DNA of 64,000 nucleotides, taken from NCBI GenBank assembly GCA_032164295.1, contig JAJHTX010000013.1, positions 496,001-560,000 of the forward strand. The letters run 5' to 3'. This DNA is from Inonotus obliquus (lineage: Eukaryota; Basidiomycota; Agaricomycetes; Hymenochaetales; Hymenochaetaceae). The position numbers and the translations under genes were made by a program. The notes beneath the pieces were generated by a model. It was not told where the DNA came from and did no database searches. It worked only from the letters and a program-made list of their open reading frames with translations. Position 1 is the first letter of the stretch. Each line of letters starts with the position of its first letter. Below are positions 42,052 to 53,178 of this stretch, one piece after another.

Positions 42052-44394
42052 TCAGTTCCTCGACTGGGCAAAACCCAAGTCCGGTACACGCGTGTAGTTT
42101 CGTACTCCGGTAGCGACCATACATTTCCTGTCTAGTTCGTTCGGATCAGTAAGCATAATATGCTGCTCACCGCTCAAGAAGTCCTTGGTCTCACACTCGG
42201 TAATGGCGAAGAAAGGTCTCCCAAGTAAAACCTCAAACGGCGCTTTTTCGACCACGTGAACCTGAAGCCTCAGATCAATTCCGGCTACCAAGAACTTCGC
42301 GTTGTGGATCATCCCCTTCGTGGATGACCTTCCGGTATTGGCAGTTTCGAGTACCATTTTCTTGTCGCTACGTAGGTGCACTCCCAGCTTCTCCCACACG
42401 TCTTCCCTAATCAAACACATGACGGCTCCTTGGTCCAAGATCGCCACACAATCGACGGAATCCTCGATACCAACTCGAACAGTATGCAGAGGTAGCGTGT
42501 CTTCTGCCGCCGGTAGACTACCAAACAATATCAACGACGGTTCTTCGGTATCGAATGGATCCTCGTCCTCGCCAACACTAACTATATGCGCATCTCCAGG
42601 GCTGATCCTTCTTATGGTAGTCAGGTCTTTCATCTGCCTCCTCAGCTCATACGATAGTGCTAATAGCTCTCGTTGGGTGACCGTGATGGGTGCTTCTAAC
42701 GAACGAGCAAGGACACGTTGCGCCAGGGTTGGGTCTTCGATAGGGGCTACCGATTGATACTGCGGCGGCTGTGGATTAGTTGATGGTTGACTCGATCGCT
42801 GCACGTACCGTGGCACTTCTTTAGGGGCATCAGTTCGAGGTGTGACTGGGGTCTGCTTGTTCGATCTGGTATTTGCTGGGACTTGGGGGTTGTTAGGCCT
42901 CGAGACACGGGGAATTTCGACGTCATCGAATTTGGCCTTTCGTACCGCGGAAGCTTTCTTCTTGGCCTCATTAAGCATGACTTTGAGACAGGCCACATCT
43001 TGGTCCCCTTCCCAATCACGGGAAACGTCGGTAACGGCGGCGACCATATTAGAACCGTCGGTATTCGATACTGGTTGCGGTCCCAATTCAACGAGGTTTA
43101 CTGAAGACTGGGCGGAGGACAGGTAGTCGATATGTTCCATCATGTTTCTACCGGGTAGGGAGTTCGAAGGATAAGAATTGTTGGGTAGGGTAACACGTCC
43201 CTCGGTATTTCGTTTACAACGTCCTAGGGTAATGTATTCTGCAACCTTCGGACAGGAACAAATGAAATGAGTAGGATCACTGCAGAAGGCACAGCCCCCG
43301 GGGCGAGACTGCAGAGGTGGCTGTACGCTGGGTCTTCTTCCTAACTGCTCGATCTGTAATTGAAGACTCCTTACGGTATCCCACACGTCATCTTCTTTCT
43401 TGACAGCCGGCTTCGCGGCTTCGGCTAGTCCGGTACGGGGTGCATCATCGAAGAAGTCGATACCAAGAATGTGTTCGGCATGCTTCACGATCTGATCTAC
43501 TGAATAGACTCTTCCAGGATCTGGGTCGGTCTCCTTCGTTTCCAGCTGCAGACGTAGACGCTCTCGAAAACTCCCGGTGAAGGCGGTGAAGAAGCACCTT
43601 GCTGCTTCGTCTGCGGAGAAGGTACCGAGGTTTCGTAGGTAACTGGACCTCACTAAATATTTGTTTTGGTAGTTGGCCAAATCGAGATGGGATCTGAACC
43701 CCTTTCTGCACCAGGTCTCTATGAGTCGGTTGACGTCTTCTCTCGTGAACCTAGACCCTTGGGTTAACGTAGGGTAAAACGAGCGGATAGCTTCCTTGGC
43801 CTTGGCCCAGTCAGCGGCATCAGAGGCAACTCCAGGGGCGGTCTCCCATAGCTCAGCTACCGATGATGAGGCGTAATATTTGGCATATCGAATCTTCTGG
43901 GCGTCGTCCAAACCGCAGTCTACTGCTATAAATTTGATATCTTTGAGGTACCGAAACAGTTCTAACAGCTCGCTACCGTCGAACGACGGGGCATCTCTCG
44001 CTCCACGCCTGGGAGGTCTAGCTGCCATGGCGTTATGGAGGTGAGGGGGTGGGTCTCTCGCTGGAGGAACTATGGTGGCGTTTCTGGGGTGTGACAGGGT
44101 GTGAGTGGTGTTGGGGTTGGGTGACTGTGGTGTGATAGTCGGAGGGGTGCTGCGGCGTTCGGTACCGCTACGGTTGGTAGAAGTCTGATTAGCCAGCGAA
44201 TTCTCACTCGGTAAGATGAACTCTGGGGTGTTGTCAACAGGGGACGGGCTTGCCGGGAACAATTCTCTACCAGTAGAAGACGGTGGTAACGAACTTAATA
44301 CCAAGACAGTACTAGAGGCGGTAGCTACTTCTGAGATGGAAAGAGAGGCGAACGATAATTCCAGCGACTCGTCATCCGAATACGATTCTTCCAA
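42052..44394 (-). CDS. Gag-protease of element D
   Basis: 780 codons open from ATG 44394. By comparison with element B the functional start may be the internal ATG at 44028 (MAARPPRRG). The order is an acidic/Ser-rich N-terminus, Gag helical domain, CCHC knuckle (CAFCSDPTHFICSC, C-X2-C-X4-H-X4-C, near 43300), a coiled-coil segment, LLALSYELRRQMKD, then an aspartic protease region with ILDQGAVMCLIREDVW near 42450 and the LLGRPFF block near 42225. The catalytic motif is DQG instead of DSG/DTG, either a lineage variant or a loss. The frame ends 15 bases after a slippery heptamer that leads into the pol frame. Confidence 0.8.
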   Translation of the reverse strand: MEESYSDDESLELSFASLSISEVATASSTVLVLSSLPPSSTGRELFPASPSPVDNTPEFILPSENSLANQTSTNRSGTERRSTPPTITPQSPNPNTTHTLSHPRNATIVPPARDPPPHLHNAMAARPPRRGARDAPSFDGSELLELFRYLKDIKFIAVDCGLDDAQKIRYAKYYASSSVAELWETAPGVASDAADWAKAKEAIRSFYPTLTQGSRFTREDVNRLIETWCRKGFRSHLDLANYQNKYLVRSSYLRNLGTFSADEAARCFFTAFTGSFRERLRLQLETKETDPDPGRVYSVDQIVKHAEHILGIDFFDDAPRTGLAEAAKPAVKKEDDVWDTVRSLQLQIEQLGRRPSVQPPLQSRPGGCAFCSDPTHFICSCPKVAEYITLGRCKRNTEGRVTLPNNSYPSNSLPGRNMMEHIDYLSSAQSSVNLVELGPQPVSNTDGSNMVAAVTDVSRDWEGDQDVACLKVMLNEAKKKASAVRKAKFDDVEIPRVSRPNNPQVPANTRSNKQTPVTPRTDAPKEVPRYVQRSSQPSTNPQPPQYQSVAPIEDPTLAQRVLARSLEAPITVTQRELLALSYELRRQMKDLTTIRRISPGDAHIVSVGEDEDPFDTEEPSLILFGSLPAAEDTLPLHTVRVGIEDSVDCVAILDQGAVMCLIREDVWEKLGVHLRSDKKMVLETANTGRSSTKGMIHNAKFLVAGIDLRLQVHVVEKAPFEVLLGRPFFAITECETKDFLSGEQHIMLTDPNELDRKCMVATGVRNYTRVPDLGFAQSRN
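42070..42076 (-). promoter_or_regulatory. -1 ribosomal frameshift heptamer G_GGT_TTT between Gag-PR and Pol
   Basis: In the Gag frame the codons are TTG GGT TTT GCC. Together they form the X_XXY_YYZ heptamer GGGTTTT in exactly the required phase. A slip of -1 continues as GGG TTT TGC into the overlapping pol frame (the overlap is 42052-42124). About 14 bases downstream a short GACC/GGTC hairpin can form. Ty3-type elements usually either use +1 shifting or have a single ORF. Confidence 0.6.
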
Positions 44395-44449
44395 AGTGGC
44401 TCAATTGTGTTGCCAGGCGTTCTCTCGACGTCGAGTCAGTTTGAACCCT

Positions 44450-44467
44450 CCCTCGCGGTGGGCTCCA
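44450..44467 (-). promoter_or_regulatory. Primer binding site of element D
   Basis: On the minus strand TGGAGCCCACCGCGAGGG begins two bases after the LTR end CACATTCA. It is identical to the site in element B, which supports shared priming and membership in one family. Confidence 0.65.
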
Positions 44468-44469
44468 GT

Positions 44470-46186
44470 TGAATGTGCAAGAACGTGGCTGGTATCAGAA
44501 GTACCGGACGAGGGGGGTACGATTTAGGTGCGTTGGGAGGGCCGGTACGTGGCAGTACTAAGTCATACTGTCACAGACAAGTCATCAAGAGAGATAGTAG
44601 GGCCTGGCTGGATTGATGAGTACAGGGGGCTCTAGGTGACCGCTCGAGAGACGAAGTATCAGAAGACGATCAATACCGAGTCAAATCCGTCGATACCGAG
44701 TCATCTGTTGTCCGGTATCGCAGTAGAGAGAATGAAGCAGTAGAGAAGACAGGCAGAGGGGATGTTTCTGATAGGACTAGTTGTGAGATGAGATGCGAGG
44801 ACGACGAAGACGATATCGATGACTACCGGTATCGATACCGGCGACTACGAGACGAGATGAACGAACGGGGACTTGAACGAGATGAGCAAAACCCGGACCT
44901 TCACTCTGGAAGTTCCTCTCAGATTAGCTGGTCTGCTACAGTAGAACATGCAGGCTATAAATACCATAATACCGTAGCCATTCAAGATACCAAATGGGGA
45001 GTTTTTACAAGTCGAATCGTACTACAATCTGGTACAAGAAAGGGAACATAAAGTCGAATTGAATGTAAAAATATAATTAGGGGAAACATAAGATGATGAA
45101 TGAATAAGAAGTTTTATCAGGGGGTAGCTAAGAATAGGATGGGACGAGACAAGAACCCAATGAAAACTCACGACGAGTGATACCGAGGTAGGGCGACGGT
45201 ACCGACGTCGACCAGCGCTAAAATAAGGACGTGTCTCAAGCTACCGCATGGGCGCTCCTGGTGATGTCCCTGTTGTCTCCTTCGCAGGAGAAGCACGTCA
45301 TCCTGATTTACCTTTGTTCTGGTATCATGATCCGTGTGGCATCAGTCTGGGTGTCTACCGATCGATCAGACAGTGTGCTCCAATGTCAACGTGTCGGTAC
45401 AACCCAACCTTGGCAATGGAGTACTCTATCGCTCGGTACCAATCAGTACCCTGGGATTGTCCCTGGGCATCAACGAGATCACTCGAGCCCCTCGATATCG
45501 ATTGGTACGCGTTGCCTGACTCGACTGGGCATTGCTTGGCTTCCCCTCTGAGTCAGATCAATAGCCTCCTCCGAGATCGAGCGGACCTGATTCATTTCCC
45601 AACCTTCCTCTCGATGTAGATCTCCGAGGGTGTGGTCTCGACCTAGCACACATTACGAACTTTGGTACCGGAGTGGACCATCGGTATCAACACCGGTATC
45701 GTCGGTATCGATGCATGGCGGTTCAGAAGGGCATACCATCGGACTTGGAGCTCTGACAATGATCCAACTCTTTGCAGCAACGTATGGCAGACCGATCGTA
45801 GCTTTGTGAGCCTTTCCCTCTGGTAAGACGTGAACTATTAAGTGTCGGTATCAGGATGGGCGGACGGTACGGTATCGGTATCATCGGTATCGAAGTCTGG
45901 TGGTTCGGTACTGTGATGGAAGATGAGCATAGGGATTGGTGATTTGGTATTGGCGTAGAAGTCTGGCTAAACGTATGCAGGACCAGTTCTCAATCGTTCT
46001 TAGCCTTGTCGAATCGCAGAAGCCTCGTACTTTGTTGGAACCGCAGGCATAGATAGGACGGCAGAAGTACCATGGTCCGAAGAGAAGTAAGAAGCGGTAG
46101 AATCACAGAAGTATTGTTAATTGGAAGAAGCGGTAGAATCGCAGAATTAAGCCCATATCGATCGTAGCCTCCGGTATTACTTTTTA
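44470..46186 (-). repeat. 5' LTR of element D (type A)
   Basis: 1717 bp, plus-strand ends TGAATGTGCAAGAACG and TATTACTTTTTA. It is colinear with the three other type-A LTRs. The outer flank is TCGC. No matching 4-mer was found at another LTR, so the original 3' end is not identified. Confidence 0.9.
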
Positions 46187-47130
46187 TCGCTACTTGCAAG
46201 TCTATGAAAGAGTATGTGAGCAACCTCAAAATCCTGCAAGAGATGAGCAGACCTATGAGTTTCTGAATAAATATGATGACTTGTAAGGTACTGTAAATTG
46301 ATATAAGATATAATATTGCTTTCATGTTTTTACAGGTCTCATTATTCCATGCCATCTCAATACAAGTATGAGAACAATAATGTATTTAATTTTAAGTAAT
46401 ACAACTCTGAATTCGCCCAGTATGTATACGTGGCTGCAAACAAGTAAAGATTTAGTCTGTAGCTCTCTGATCAAAAGACAGACACCACTTACTCAGACAG
46501 GAATTGAGCACCCAGGAACCTAAAAATCTTGGACAGGTATTTCTTATCCACCTTACCAAGAGCGACAAGACAGTTGAGTTATTTGCCATGTACCAGATAT
46601 AGTCGATAATACTCTGAAAGCTCAGCATATAATTTGTAAATAGCAGCTAACACCTGTATACGTGCTGCACAACCCGAATTGATAGCGCAGACCTTTAAGC
46701 GCATATTTTTCATTTATCTGCTATAAAATAGGTATGGTCTGAAGGTACCGTGCAATTCGCAAGGAATTTGTATACACCCCTCTCTGGCATGGATTTGAAG
46801 TCACCACAAATGATCAAGAGGATCTTTGTACCATCACTATAGGCAGGCGGCAATCTCGAAGGCATGTTCTCCTTGCTAGCTTTAGAACAACGTACGAATC
46901 ATACTGCAGTCTTATCCACCTCTTCAATCAGCAGAGCGGCATGTACAAGCTTGACATCATGGTGCTGAGCATCCCAATGGATATGTACATTGCCGATAAT
47001 TATTTGCGTCCTGGTTGCCTTGTTTTCAAAGAGCGTCACAATGACAATGTTGTCTCACTAGTTGAACATATTGCCTGTCTTCTTAAGTTGTCTCTTTGCA
47101 TGGCAACACGATGAAACTCTATCAGTTGCT
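46187..47130 (+). pseudogene. Unidentified gene fragments
   Basis: Immediately after the LTR an open stretch reads LQVYERVCEQPQNPARDEQT and is followed by a clear GTAAGG...TTTTTACAG intron (about 46284-46336) and SHYSMPSQYKYENNN. A second open frame of about 120 codons without its own ATG runs about 46766-47112 (RKEFVYTPLWHGFEVTTND; MDMYIADNYLRPGCLVFKER). Neither was recognised. The two may be exons of one degraded gene cut by the LTR element, as the frame is open right up to the LTR border. Confidence 0.4.
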
Positions 47131-47299
47131 TCTTGACTAGGTTGTATTCAACACAATACTGCTTAGCAGAAAGGCTTAGTATGATAAACAAATTCACTTA
47201 CCTAACTGACTTGAAAAATGTGGCACAACCATCTACACATCTGTCGCACTTGAAGTTGGTACACAAAGTATCCTCAGTGGACAGGCTCGTATTGAAGAT

Positions 47300-47655
47300 G
47301 TTTAGGGCATTTAGACAGACTTGACTCACAATCTGAACATAAGTGTTCTATCTGAAAAACCTATTCGCAATAATAGCACTCACCAGGGTCGTGCAGAAAT
47401 AGCAAGCAACCTCACTAATCAAGTGCATTCGATTTTGAATATCACAGAGGCTGTTATGCACGAAAACTTGTCCATCAAAGGTTGTTGACGTAGATGTGCA
47501 GGGTGAAATGTTAGACCTAAAGGAAACCGTGAACAGCATGGTTGCCCAACTTTCGTCACTTGCAAATGAAGTTATTTGCGTGTCGATCGAAGTTGTTACT
47601 GCAGGTAGACTTAGTGGACAAGCTGTTATTTCTGACATGAAAGGAGTGTGAAGGT
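47300..47655 (+). pseudogene. HAMP-repeat fragment of a group III hybrid histidine kinase
   Basis: Two frames joined by one shift near 47485 give NLTNQVHSILNITEAVMHEN followed by DVDVQGEMLDLKETVNSMVA and LSSLANEVICVSIEVVTAGR, then LSGQAVISDMKG. This is the repeating HAMP pattern of Nik1/Os-1-type osmosensing histidine kinases, which control the Hog1 pathway in fungi. Only about one HAMP repeat and a half was found. No kinase or receiver domain is in the window, so it is a relic of a duplicated gene piece. Confidence 0.7.
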
Positions 47656-48892
47656 TGGTTATAGGTCCGACTGTAACAATGAGTTTATATAGTATGTTGC
47701 ACCCTGATTCTTGTAGCTAACATATCTTGTTTCCTTTCTTGGGTTATAGCTACACAAAGACATCAGAACTATACAAATCCACAATGCAAAAATGGGAAAA
47801 CCAACTTTACAAAGTTGTGCCATAGCACTCTCGTTAGGTCCTCTAGGACACACGCGAAAGCTAAGCTCTACCGTCTCATCTTCAATCGTGGGACGACTGT
47901 AACCTATTTGTATAGTAGACAGCTTTCTCAACTTGCTGAAATGCGTAAACCCCAATCACACTTCACGATGGATGACGATATCCAAATTGTAAGGACTACC
48001 ATAGCATTCGACCTAAAAAATGAGTAGAGCCTCATTCATTCTCTCAATCTATGGATCAAACAATGGTATGTCTCTCAGATCTGTTCTTCTTTGAGTGAGA
48101 TGTTTGATGTATAAATACAACCATAGCTCGCCAAAAGAGAGTGATAAAGTACACACCTTTCTACAGAAGTGCAATATGCGCAGAGATGCTAATAGCGAAG
48201 AGGGTGAAGGAAAGCAAAAGAGAGATAAGATGGTGGGTGGCAGAAAGAAGAGAGGACGCGTCGGACTTAAATAAGTAATGAAATCAAGTAATGACGTCAT
48301 ACGCATACATCGGACTTATCAAAAAAAATGGAAACTAGTGAACATACCATCTTTGTTCATACAATTGGATTAGTAAGTTTTGACTTATACTATATCTTGC
48401 AAGATGATTTTTTTGCCAAAAAAGCTATTTTCTGTACCTGACAGAAGGCATATCAGCTTCAGATCACCCTTGTGTCAACAATATATTTACATTAACATCC
48501 TCTTCTTCAACTTACAATGAAAAGGTATCCAGCTTTGTAACTTACTTAATATATGTCACTGTTGCAGTATTTTAAAAGACTGAAGAATGTTTCCGAACCC
48601 CCTATAAGGACCTGAGCAGTCTTATGCTAGCTATACAAACACAAAAAAATTAAGATTGTTATCTTGAAAGATAAATTTCAGCATGATTCAGCTCATACAA
48701 AATTCTAGAGCATAGTTATTTGCAATGTAAGAGGAGAACAGTCTCATAATCTTCTTACAAGATGTTATCAGACCTTCGGATTCAATATATGTAGATAGCA
48801 GCATGATGATTAAGATATACAATAACTAACAGACTGATATTACTATATATAGGCTGAAAGTCTATATAAGCATTGAGACTTTTTCCTGATGT
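47656..48892. other. No gene recognised
   Basis: Short ORFs on the minus strand (47659-47955, 48049-48306) have no recognisable motif. The sequence becomes AT-rich from about 48300. Confidence 0.5.
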
Positions 48893-49235
48893 GAAATACA
48901 GAAATCTATCCATTCCTCCTGAGCTCCCCATACCTTAGAACAAGCCAACTGAGGCCAAATTTATATATGTAAACTCACTCTAAGTGCATTGGAAGCTATC
49001 TGAGCCCTTCCTGGAGCAGATGCTTAGATCAGAAGGCTGGGGAAGAGCAGGGAGAATTGTACATATGCCCAGTCTCTTCCACCTCATTCTTCTCATCATT
49101 ATGCACAGCAGCCTTCAGAAGCACTCAATCCTCTTCCAATGCACTCAGAGTGAGTTTACATGTATAAATCTGACCTCAGTTAGCTTGTTCTGAGGCATGT
49201 GGAGCTTAGAGGGATTGAGTGGATTTCTGTATTTC
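48893..49235. repeat. MITE-like foldback with about 100-bp inverted arms
   Basis: GAAATACAGAAATC at 48893 is mirrored by GATTTCTGTATTTC ending at 49235, and the match continues inward for about 100 bases with scattered differences (to TGCATTGGA at about 48993, inverted at about 49135). The 140-bp loop contains a further GAAGGCT/AGCCTTC pair. CCTGA/TCAGG may extend the ends. No transposase and no clear target duplication. Confidence 0.8.
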
Positions 49236-49238
49236 AGG

Positions 49239-51037
49239 CATGACCTAGACTGGCACACACAGCTCACAATATACCTCAAATTCACTCTCTAAATTCATAG
49301 TCATTCCATCTGAGGGCTCTGAGACAGTTATGGGTGTTGTAGACCCAGAATTGAGTGCAGGAAAAAATGTGAAAGACAAAAGCATACCATTTTGGGATCA
49401 ATTCTTCACTGATTTTGCTTGGATTTATTACAGTTTGGATGGTACAATTGAGATATGAATTTAGCAGCTTAGATGATGTGAAACAGTCAAGGTTTCATGG
49501 AGATATGGTGAGGTTTGTATTTTGAGAGATTTGAGATGCTGAAAATGGCAAAATCTCAGTGTAACAATACATATGAAAAAGGCAGTAATAATTCACCCAG
49601 AGCATATTCAAGGCCAAAATTTGAGATTTGAACTTGTATACATCTACCTAGAGTGTGTGTAAATGTTTTTGCTCTAGAATAAACTTGTTGTTGTGTAGTG
49701 AAGTTGACAATAGTACCTTCACTTCTAGCAGGTGATCTTGTGACATAGGAGGTTTATAATTTTTCTGCTCACTTATTACAAGATACCTCTCTACAGATTC
49801 TACATGGGCTGAGACAGATACTAGTAGGCTACTATCTGGAGAAGTTTTAAAGCATATTCTCAAGTATTTGCATTATTTTTGTAAAGTAAGAAATTAATAG
49901 AAGACTCACGAGAAAAAGTATTTTTTCATTGTTACTGGTGCATATATGCTCCAGATTCACCTAGTTTTTCTGAAATTAGAAGCTTAGTAGCAATTTCAGG
50001 AGTCCTGTACCTTAAGATGATGCAAAGTGACTATGTTTTATTGAGAATTCATAGATTCTGTGTTCTGAGTACAGAAACATGCAAAAATTACATGGTTCTG
50101 ACTATTTTCAAGCAGTTGTAAAATCGAGAACAATACACATCCTACTTATTGCCATGACTGGTTTGTTTCTAGGTCTGTCAGATAGATGCTAGGGGCAGCA
50201 GTATACATATACAGTAATGATAAGATCTACTATAGCATACAAGCCATACTATACAACACCATACTCTTTATTTCCAATTAGGGTACAGATATATACACAA
50301 TAGTAAGAAGAATACATTAGAAATAAAGAAAGATACATCAAGAATTATTGATCAGGGATGGTCTTATGTCGCTATGAGATGCTTAGTATGCTTGCCTGAG
50401 AGAATGGATAGGAGTCTCACAAATTTTAATGGTATGTCTGCCAGAAAGTTTTGTGAATTCAAGTTGCTAGGGCTAGGTGATGTTGGTATATGAGATGATT
50501 CATATGCCATTGCATGTTTTGATGTCATTTCCAGGAGTTATAGAAGGTATATCCAGCAGTTCTATGCTTCTCAACTTGGACAAACAAGCTATAAACTGCC
50601 AAACAAAGTAAATATCTCTCCTGATCATCCTCTTATGACTGTATGTCATATTTGCTATATATGGCCTCTTATGCTAAAATTTGGATTTCTTAATATGGAA
50701 TGTGGTCCGTACGATACAGATCTGTAAAGTAAGTTCTCTGTCTCTATACGAGTACAGAGCATATCTATATATGCATGGGCCGTATCCATACATTACGGTA
50801 CACTGTCAATCTCTAATGGACACTTACTTTTTAACCTGTGACTTGTAAATTCACAAAAATAATTACATAACAATATTCTGGCATTATAGACACCAAAGTT
50901 GATATATTATATGCACAAATGTCTTGCTAACTATTTATCGAGGGCCAAAAGTGCATACAAAAATTATTATCAGCTGAAGAACCTTAAATAGGGCGTTTCA
51001 GGTCAACCACAGTATTGAACCAATCTCCTGTTATGTA
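49239..51037. other. AT-rich DNA, no gene recognised
   Basis: No convincing coding frame. A weak plus-strand possibility near 50390-50590 (MDRSLTNFNG, YRRYIQQFYA) is interrupted and has no recognisable family. The interval ends at the pogo element. Confidence 0.5.
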
Positions 51038-51311
51038 CAGTCGAACCTTCAAGTAAGAATTTTCTCCAAGTAAGAATAGGATTTTATGTCCACCGACTCG
51101 GTAGAAGGGAATTTACCGTCCAGTAAGAATTAATTCCAAGTAAGAAATAAGAATTAAGTTCCGGGCAAAAATCTCACAGAAAAATTCTTACTTAGGGGTG
51201 ATCGGCACGTGAACAAAATGGTTTGAGTGGCTTGTTCAACAGTGAGAAAACATGAAAATGTTTCTTTGCAAGCTTCTTCATACTCTCCATTTGCTTTCTC
51301 ATCTCTAAACC

Positions 51312-53178
51312 ATGGCTACCAATCTCGGATGTGCTCAAAATCCTGATGGAACTCTTAAGGATGCTAGTGAAATCATATTCACGCATTCTTGGAGTGCTTC
51401 TCCCACGGACTTCGGCACAACACTTTCATTGCTTCCATTGCTTCCATCAGTTTCAGCCGCTTCTGACACCAAAGGATCGGTCCCTCCTACTCATATTAAA
51501 GAAGCACCTCAGAAATCTTCTGCTGGAAAAGCACCTAAGCCAAAAATGTATGGAAAGCAGTCCAGCACAGCGGTAATTCACAAACCACAGCAACAGATCC
51601 GATACACAGTCAATGACAAGCTCAACGTGCTCGATTTTATCTCAGGTGTGGGAAAGGACCTTAGTGACAAACAGGTGGCAGAGCATTTTAGCTCTCGGTT
51701 TGCGAAAATCAATCAGTCTATGGTTTGGAAGTGGCGGCAGAAGGAAGGCAAAATCCGACAGTCTGTACAGGAGAACCCTATCCAAGTTTATTACAAACAA
51801 GTTGGTGTAGAGAAGCAAGTTAAGTTTCCTAAGCTGGAGGAAATGCTTGTCTTATTTGTCCGGACATCTCAAAACTGACTTAAAATTACAGCAGATATTC
51901 TCCGGGTTAAGGCAAAGCAATTTGCAGATATGCTTGGAATTCCTCCCACTAAGCAACTCAACCTCTCTAATGGATGGGTTACGAAATTTAAGGAATGAAA
52001 TGGAATCCGGGAGTATAAACTCCATGGAGAAGCTGGTTCTGTAGATCAGGAAGCAGTTACAGCAGCCCGAGAGCGACTTAAAACCAAATTAGAATCCTTC
52101 GATTGCCGAGACATTTACAATTTCGACGAGACTGGACTATTCTATCGGATGCCACCTGACAAATCACTAGCAACCCAGCAAATTTCAGGCGTAAAAGGAG
52201 ATAAAACTCAAATTTCACTTGGGTTCATCGCAAATGCAGATGGATTTGATATCCAAGATCCTTTATTTATTAGACATGCTTGGCAGCCTCGGTGCTTTAA
52301 TAAGAAGGATGGGACAGACTTGGGGTTTGCATATTACTATAATAAGAAGGCATGGATGACAGGACTTATTTTCGAGCAGTGAGTATTTATTAGTTCTCAT
52401 AATAAATATCTATTTAAATTCCATTTCTAGATTTCTTGTTGATCTCAACAAGGACATGTGTCAACAGAAGCGCAAGATCTGCCTTACGATTGATAATGCA
52501 CCATCGCATATTTTTGATGCATCAAAGCTGACAAATGTCGAGGTGGTATTTCTGGATCCAAATATGACATCTCACATCCAGCCAATGGATGCAGGAATTA
52601 TACGTGCATTTAAGGCCCATTATCGCCAACTTTACATTTTATTGGCCCTCGAACGCTTCGAAAATGAAGAGAACAATATTTACCATATTGATCAGCTTCA
52701 GGCTATGCATATGGTTAATGAGGCCTGGGCAAAAATCACTTCCGCAACCGTTTCAAACTGCTGGAAACATGCCGGAATTCTCGAGAATTCTCCCACACCC
52801 ATCGATCCGGCTATTAATAATGATTCTGGAGTTACACAGGCTGTCACCGAGCTAGTGGGTGCACTAAATGAACTTACTGTTCAAGAGGTATTGCCGAAAC
52901 GGAACTTACCATCTGTGGACGACCTTCTTAATGTTCCGGATGAGAATATTACAGAAGAGGAATGGTCAGATACCGAAATATTGGAACAGGTGGAAATCAA
53001 TCGACGCGAAGCTTCTGGTGAGGAAATACCAGAGCTTGAACCTTCTGGTCCAGAGCCAGAGCCACTTATGAGCCTTTCAGAGGCTTGTAAAGCTCTTTCG
53101 AAAATTAATCAGCTTATTCAAGCTGAAGTAGGGCCAGAATTTGCTGAAGCTCGCATTCTTCTGCCAAAAATCCGTTAG
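51312..53178 (+). pseudogene. Pogo-like transposase with CENP-B-type HTH and DDE core
   Basis: From ATG 51312, a Ser/Thr/Pro-rich start leads to a helix-turn-helix (YTVNDKLNVLDFISGVGKDL, then VWKWRQKEGKI) near 51600-51760 and a second CENP-B-like helical part (ILRVKAKQFADMLGI; NGWVTKFKE). The catalytic core shows YNFDETGLFYRMPP near 52120, TIDNAPSHIF near 52490 and SHIQPMDAGIIRAFK near 52570. A 52-bp GTGAGT...TCTAG intron (52379-52430) splits it before FLVDLNKDMC. The tail is acidic with PEPEP. All three Asp are present, with 31 residues between the last two. TGA stops at 51876 and 51996 are the only defects seen and both fit CGA-to-TGA changes, so it died recently. Confidence 0.85.

Larger units (their letters stand above)
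38348..42124 (-). pseudogene. Reverse transcriptase and RNase H of element D, interrupted by Tc1
   Basis: The frame follows the slippery site. RT motifs: WFCLVKKDGASLQFVIDLQD near 41200, a DLAIAFDQRAL block near 41050, LPMGYTNS near 40950 and the catalytic PYADDVITL near 40880. A thumb region leads to the insertion point, where FLGT and AGV are separated by the Tc1 element with a duplicated TA. Beyond it the RT connection, RNase H (VLVVDSSIIGVGWTLGQ; VVEMDAAYVKGMINN) and DRLSRRRATPED follow to about 38700. Stops near 40616, 40575, 39250, 38960 and 38495 are TGA, several at positions expected to be Arg (EVRGFLG-type motif). No frame change apart from the insertion. Confidence 0.8.
37151..46186 (-). 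mobile_element. Minus-strand Ty3/gypsy element D, 3' truncated, Tc1 inside
   Basis: From right to left: 5' LTR 46186-44470, primer site 44467-44450, Gag-protease 44394-42052, RT/RNase H 42124-38500, integrase 38347-37151. A Tc1/mariner element occupies 39327-40560. Gag is homologous to that of element B, and the LTR family is the one found solo at 7347 and 34854. Pol carries several TGA stops where Arg is expected. A 3' LTR is not attached. The orphan LTR end at 27149-28951 could be from this or a sister copy. Confidence 0.85.

Noticed and set aside
42430..42470. Declaring the DQG protease motif of element D a loss of function
   Set aside because: Several fungal gypsy lineages have non-canonical residues at this position; without relatives it cannot be decided.
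27149..46186. One single giant element D from 46186 down to the orphan LTR at 27149
   Set aside because: The outer 4-mers (TCGC and ATGG) do not match and host-like exons lie between; continuity cannot be shown from this window.
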